Source: Bacillota bacterium (GTDB taxonomy: Bacteria; Bacillota; Clostridia; Christensenellales; Aristaeellaceae). From it: 8,505 nt of DNA. Position 1 is the stretch's first letter; every line of letters starts with the position of its first letter. The translations under genes were made by a program, and so were the position numbers. This document shows, one piece after another, positions 6,165 through 8,505 of the stretch. The stretch covers positions 1 through 8,505 of the forward strand of contig WRGP01000168.1 in the NCBI GenBank assembly GCA_009787135.1, written 5' to 3'. Under the pieces are notes generated by a model. That model saw only the letters and a program-made list of their open reading frames with translations, was not told where the DNA came from and did not search any database.

Positions 6165-7178
6165 TTGAGCATACGCAAGGTCCTTGAGGAGCGCGAGGCG
6201 CAGTGGCTGGCCCCCTGGGCCGCACGCAGCGCGGAACACGGGGAGCGTGCCAGGCCCATCCCCCCGGACGATCTGCGCACCGATTTTCAGCGGGACCGCG
6301 ACCGCATCCTGCACGCGAAGGCTTTCCGCCGCCTCAAGCACAAGACGCAGTGTTTCCTCACGCCCGAGGGCGACCATTTCAGGACCCGGCTGACGCATAC
6401 GCTGGAGGTGGCCCAAATTGCCAGAACGCTGGCGCGTTCCCTCCGGCTCAACGAGGACCTGGCGGAGGCCGTCGCGCTGGGGCACGATCTGGGGCATACG
6501 CCCTATGGGCACATGGGGGAGCGTATCCTGGACCGGCTGATGCCGGAGGGGTTTCGCCACCGCGAACAGAGCCTGCGCGTGGTGGAAGTGCTGGAACGGG
6601 GAGGGCAGGGGCTCAACCTGACCGCGGCCGTGCGCGACGGCATCCTGCGCCACTCGGGCGAAACGCCGCCCAGCACGCTGGAGGGGCAGTGCGTCGCGCG
6701 CGCGGACCGCGTCGCCTATATCAACCATGACATTGACGACGCCGTTCGCGCGGGCGTGCTTGCGGAACGTGACCTCCCGCGGGATATCACCGCTTTGCTG
6801 GGTGAAACCCACGGGGCGCGCATTGACAGCATGATTCGCGACATTGTTTTGGAAAGCGCGGATGGGCAAAGCGTCCGAATGTCCGCGGAGGTTGGGGAGG
6901 CGACGATGGCGCTGCGCGATTTTCTATTCGAGCGTGTGTATATGCGCCGGGAGGTGCTGGCCGAGGAGGAAAAGGCGGACCGGCTTTTGGACGCGCTTTT
7001 CCACTACGCGCTGGAGCACCCCGCGATGATCCCGGAGGATTATTTTGTCCGGGGATATCAGGAGGGCATGCCCCGCGCGGTGTGCGACTTTATCGCCGGC
7101 ATGACGGACCGCTATGCCATGCAATGCTTTGCGCGGTACTTTCTGCCAGCGCCGTTCGCGCAAGGCCTGACGGTGTAG
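6165..7178 (+). CDS. dgt: Deoxyguanosinetriphosphate triphosphohydrolase-like protein (HD domain)
   Basis: This 337-residue cytoplasmic protein belongs to the dGTPase family, which cleaves dGTP (or other dNTPs in related members) to the deoxynucleoside and triphosphate and so helps set dNTP pools. The N-terminal family signature FQRDRDRILHAKAFRRLKHK lies at residues 41-60. The HD metal site is His78 (RLTHTLEV), His107-Asp108 (GHDLGHTPYGHMGE) and probably Asp181 (ARADRVAYINHDIDD). The length fits the shorter type found in Firmicutes. Translation starts at TTG. The gene reads toward dnaG with an 87-base gap and no clear terminator, so both genes are probably transcribed together. dgt-dnaG-rpoD is a common order in Clostridia. 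The exact nucleotide preference cannot be read from the sequence. Confidence 0.95.
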   Translation: MSIRKVLEEREAQWLAPWAARSAEHGERARPIPPDDLRTDFQRDRDRILHAKAFRRLKHKTQCFLTPEGDHFRTRLTHTLEVAQIARTLARSLRLNEDLAEAVALGHDLGHTPYGHMGERILDRLMPEGFRHREQSLRVVEVLERGGQGLNLTAAVRDGILRHSGETPPSTLEGQCVARADRVAYINHDIDDAVRAGVLAERDLPRDITALLGETHGARIDSMIRDIVLESADGQSVRMSAEVGEATMALRDFLFERVYMRREVLAEEEKADRLLDALFHYALEHPAMIPEDYFVRGYQEGMPRAVCDFIAGMTDRYAMQCFARYFLPAPFAQGLTV

Positions 7179-7265
7179 CGGGAATGCGACAATTAATGAC
7201 GAAAACTAGAAGGATTATACGCAAAGGTGGCGAATGAATGCATAGGTGTGTGGAGGAACAGGCCG

Positions 7266-8505
7266 ATGGCGATGCGGTATCCCCCGGAATGGATTGATGA
7301 CCTTCGCGCCCGCGCGGACATTGCGTCCATCGTATCGGAATATGTGCCGCTGCGGCAGAACGGGCGAAGCTTTAAGGGACTCTGTCCGTTTCATCAAGAA
7401 AAGACGCCTTCTTTTCATGTGGATCCGGATAAAGGGCTTTATTATTGTTTTGGATGCAAGGCGGGCGGCAGCGTGATTCAGTTCATCATGGCGGCCGAGC
7501 GCATGGAGTTTTCCGAAGCGGTGCGCTTCCTGGCGGATAAGCTGCACGTGCCGCTGCCCGCGCGGTCAGACGATGCGGAGGCCGAGAAAAAGCGCACGCT
7601 GCGCGAGACGATCTACGAGTTGAACCGGAAGGCGGCCAGGATCTTTCACGACACGCTCTACGCCCCTGAGGGCGCGGGGATTCTTGATTACCTGCATGGA
7701 CGGGGCCTGGACGATCCCGTGATTCACAGGTTTGGCTTGGGGGCGGCTCCCGCCGGGTGGGATACGCTCACCGGCCGGCTTCTGGAGGGAGGCGCTTCCG
7801 CGGGGGACCTTGTGAGCGCCGGGCTCACGGTGGAGAAGAATGGAAAGCGGTTCGACATGTTCAGAAACCGCGCCATGTTCCCAATTATCAGCGCGCACGG
7901 CGCGGTGTTGGGTTTTGGCGGCCGCGCGATGGGCGACAGCCAGCCGAAGTATCTCAACACGTCCGATACGCCCGCGTTCAACAAAGGGCTCAATGTGTAC
8001 GGCCAGAACCTCCTGCGTAAGGCGCGGAATTTGCAAAGGGTTCTGCTGGTGGAAGGGTACATGGATGTCGTGTCGCTGACACGGCATGGGGTGGAGGGCG
8101 TGGCCGCCACGCTTGGCACGGCGCTCACGCCGGAGCAGGCAAAGCTGCTCAAACGGTACGCTCCGGCGGTATGGGTGGCATATGATGGCGATAAGGCGGG
8201 GCAAACCGCCGCGCTCCGCGCGCTGGAAGTCTTTCACGCCCTGGACATACCGGCGCATGTGTTATCCTTTCCGGACGGGCTGGACCCGGATGAGTTTATC
8301 CGTGGGCGCGGCAGGGAGGCTTTTGAGGCCCTGCGGCCGTTATCCGCTCCACAGTATCAGATAGAACGCGCCGCGGACGGCCTTGATCTGTCCGCGGAGG
8401 AGGGCCGAACCCAATACGCCATCGCCTGCGCCGCCATTCTCAGGACCGTCAGGCAGCCGGTGGAGGCGGAAAACCTGCTCAAGCGGCTGGTGGTGGCCAC
8501 GGGGT
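7266..8505 (+). CDS. dnaG: DNA primase DnaG, N-terminal 413 residues (3' end off window)
   Basis: DnaG makes the short RNA primers for replication and works with the DnaB helicase at the fork. The frame runs uninterrupted from ATG 7266 to the window edge. GGAGGA at 7252-7257 lies eight bases before the ATG. The CHC2 zinc domain shows Cys40, His43, Cys61 and Cys64 (CPFH...CFGC). The catalytic core has GFGGRAM (216-222) and PKYLNTSDT (227-235). The TOPRIM metal site is VEGYMD with Glu263 and AYDGDKAG with Asp307 and Asp309. The sequence past residue 345 looks like the linker and start of the helicase-interaction domain. Full-length DnaG is about 600 residues, so roughly a third is missing beyond the edge. 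All key residues are present and the gene looks functional. rpoD is expected next. Confidence 0.97.
   Translation, partial: MAMRYPPEWIDDLRARADIASIVSEYVPLRQNGRSFKGLCPFHQEKTPSFHVDPDKGLYYCFGCKAGGSVIQFIMAAERMEFSEAVRFLADKLHVPLPARSDDAEAEKKRTLRETIYELNRKAARIFHDTLYAPEGAGILDYLHGRGLDDPVIHRFGLGAAPAGWDTLTGRLLEGGASAGDLVSAGLTVEKNGKRFDMFRNRAMFPIISAHGAVLGFGGRAMGDSQPKYLNTSDTPAFNKGLNVYGQNLLRKARNLQRVLLVEGYMDVVSLTRHGVEGVAATLGTALTPEQAKLLKRYAPAVWVAYDGDKAGQTAALRALEVFHALDIPAHVLSFPDGLDPDEFIRGRGREAFEALRPLSAPQYQIERAADGLDLSAEEGRTQYAIACAAILRTVRQPVEAENLLKRLVVATG

Noticed and set aside
6027..6869. Minus-strand 280-residue open frame
   Set aside because: It is the complement of dgt, whose HD motifs are unmistakable; long antisense frames are expected in GC-rich genes.
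7566..8258. Minus-strand 230-residue open frame
   Set aside because: It is the complement of the dnaG catalytic core and is rich in Arg, His and Pro as typical of GC-rich antisense frames.
1..8505. CRISPR array, tRNA, rRNA, insertion sequence or integrase
   Set aside because: No regularly spaced direct repeats, cloverleaf, transposase motifs or matching terminal inverted repeats were seen.

Overview
The window reads as chromosomal DNA from an anaerobic Clostridia-type Firmicute. The main reason is the dgt-dnaG gene pair at the right end, an order common in that class where rpoD usually follows. Strong GGAGG-type ribosome sites and a TGnTATAAT-type promoter fit this. The species cannot be named from sequence alone.

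Left half (1-4513, all + strand): an accessory island. It opens with the 3' end of an RHS/YD-repeat polymorphic-toxin gene (1-1884) whose start lies off the window. This piece carries the conserved RHS core ending in DPSG. A long variable tip follows, ending in a cysteine-peptidase-like domain with NlpC/P60 features (DCWGL, an internal His, and a VVHI motif). Forty-eight bases later comes a secreted, probably lipid-anchored protein built of about eleven WG-type beta repeats (1933-3588); it sits where an immunity gene is expected. After a 202-base spacer with a 12-bp stem-loop there is a small lipoprotein (3791-4513) with a dense Cys/His cluster that resembles a RING finger but is exported. My inference is an envelope-acting toxin, an extracytoplasmic candidate immunity protein and an accessory lipoprotein.

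Middle (4514-6164): a 376-base stretch with no convincing gene, lower in GC and with a possible gene remnant, marks the island edge. It is followed by a GC-rich minus-strand gene for an exported protein of unknown function (4890-5993) and a 171-base divergent promoter region.

Right half (6165-8505, + strand): housekeeping genes. A dGTP triphosphohydrolase-family HD-domain protein (dgt) is read from a TTG start, then DNA primase (dnaG), cut by the window edge after 413 codons. These act in dNTP metabolism and replication priming and have no evident functional tie to the island.

The most interesting unit is the RHS tip with its WG-repeat partner and the exported Cys-cluster lipoprotein.
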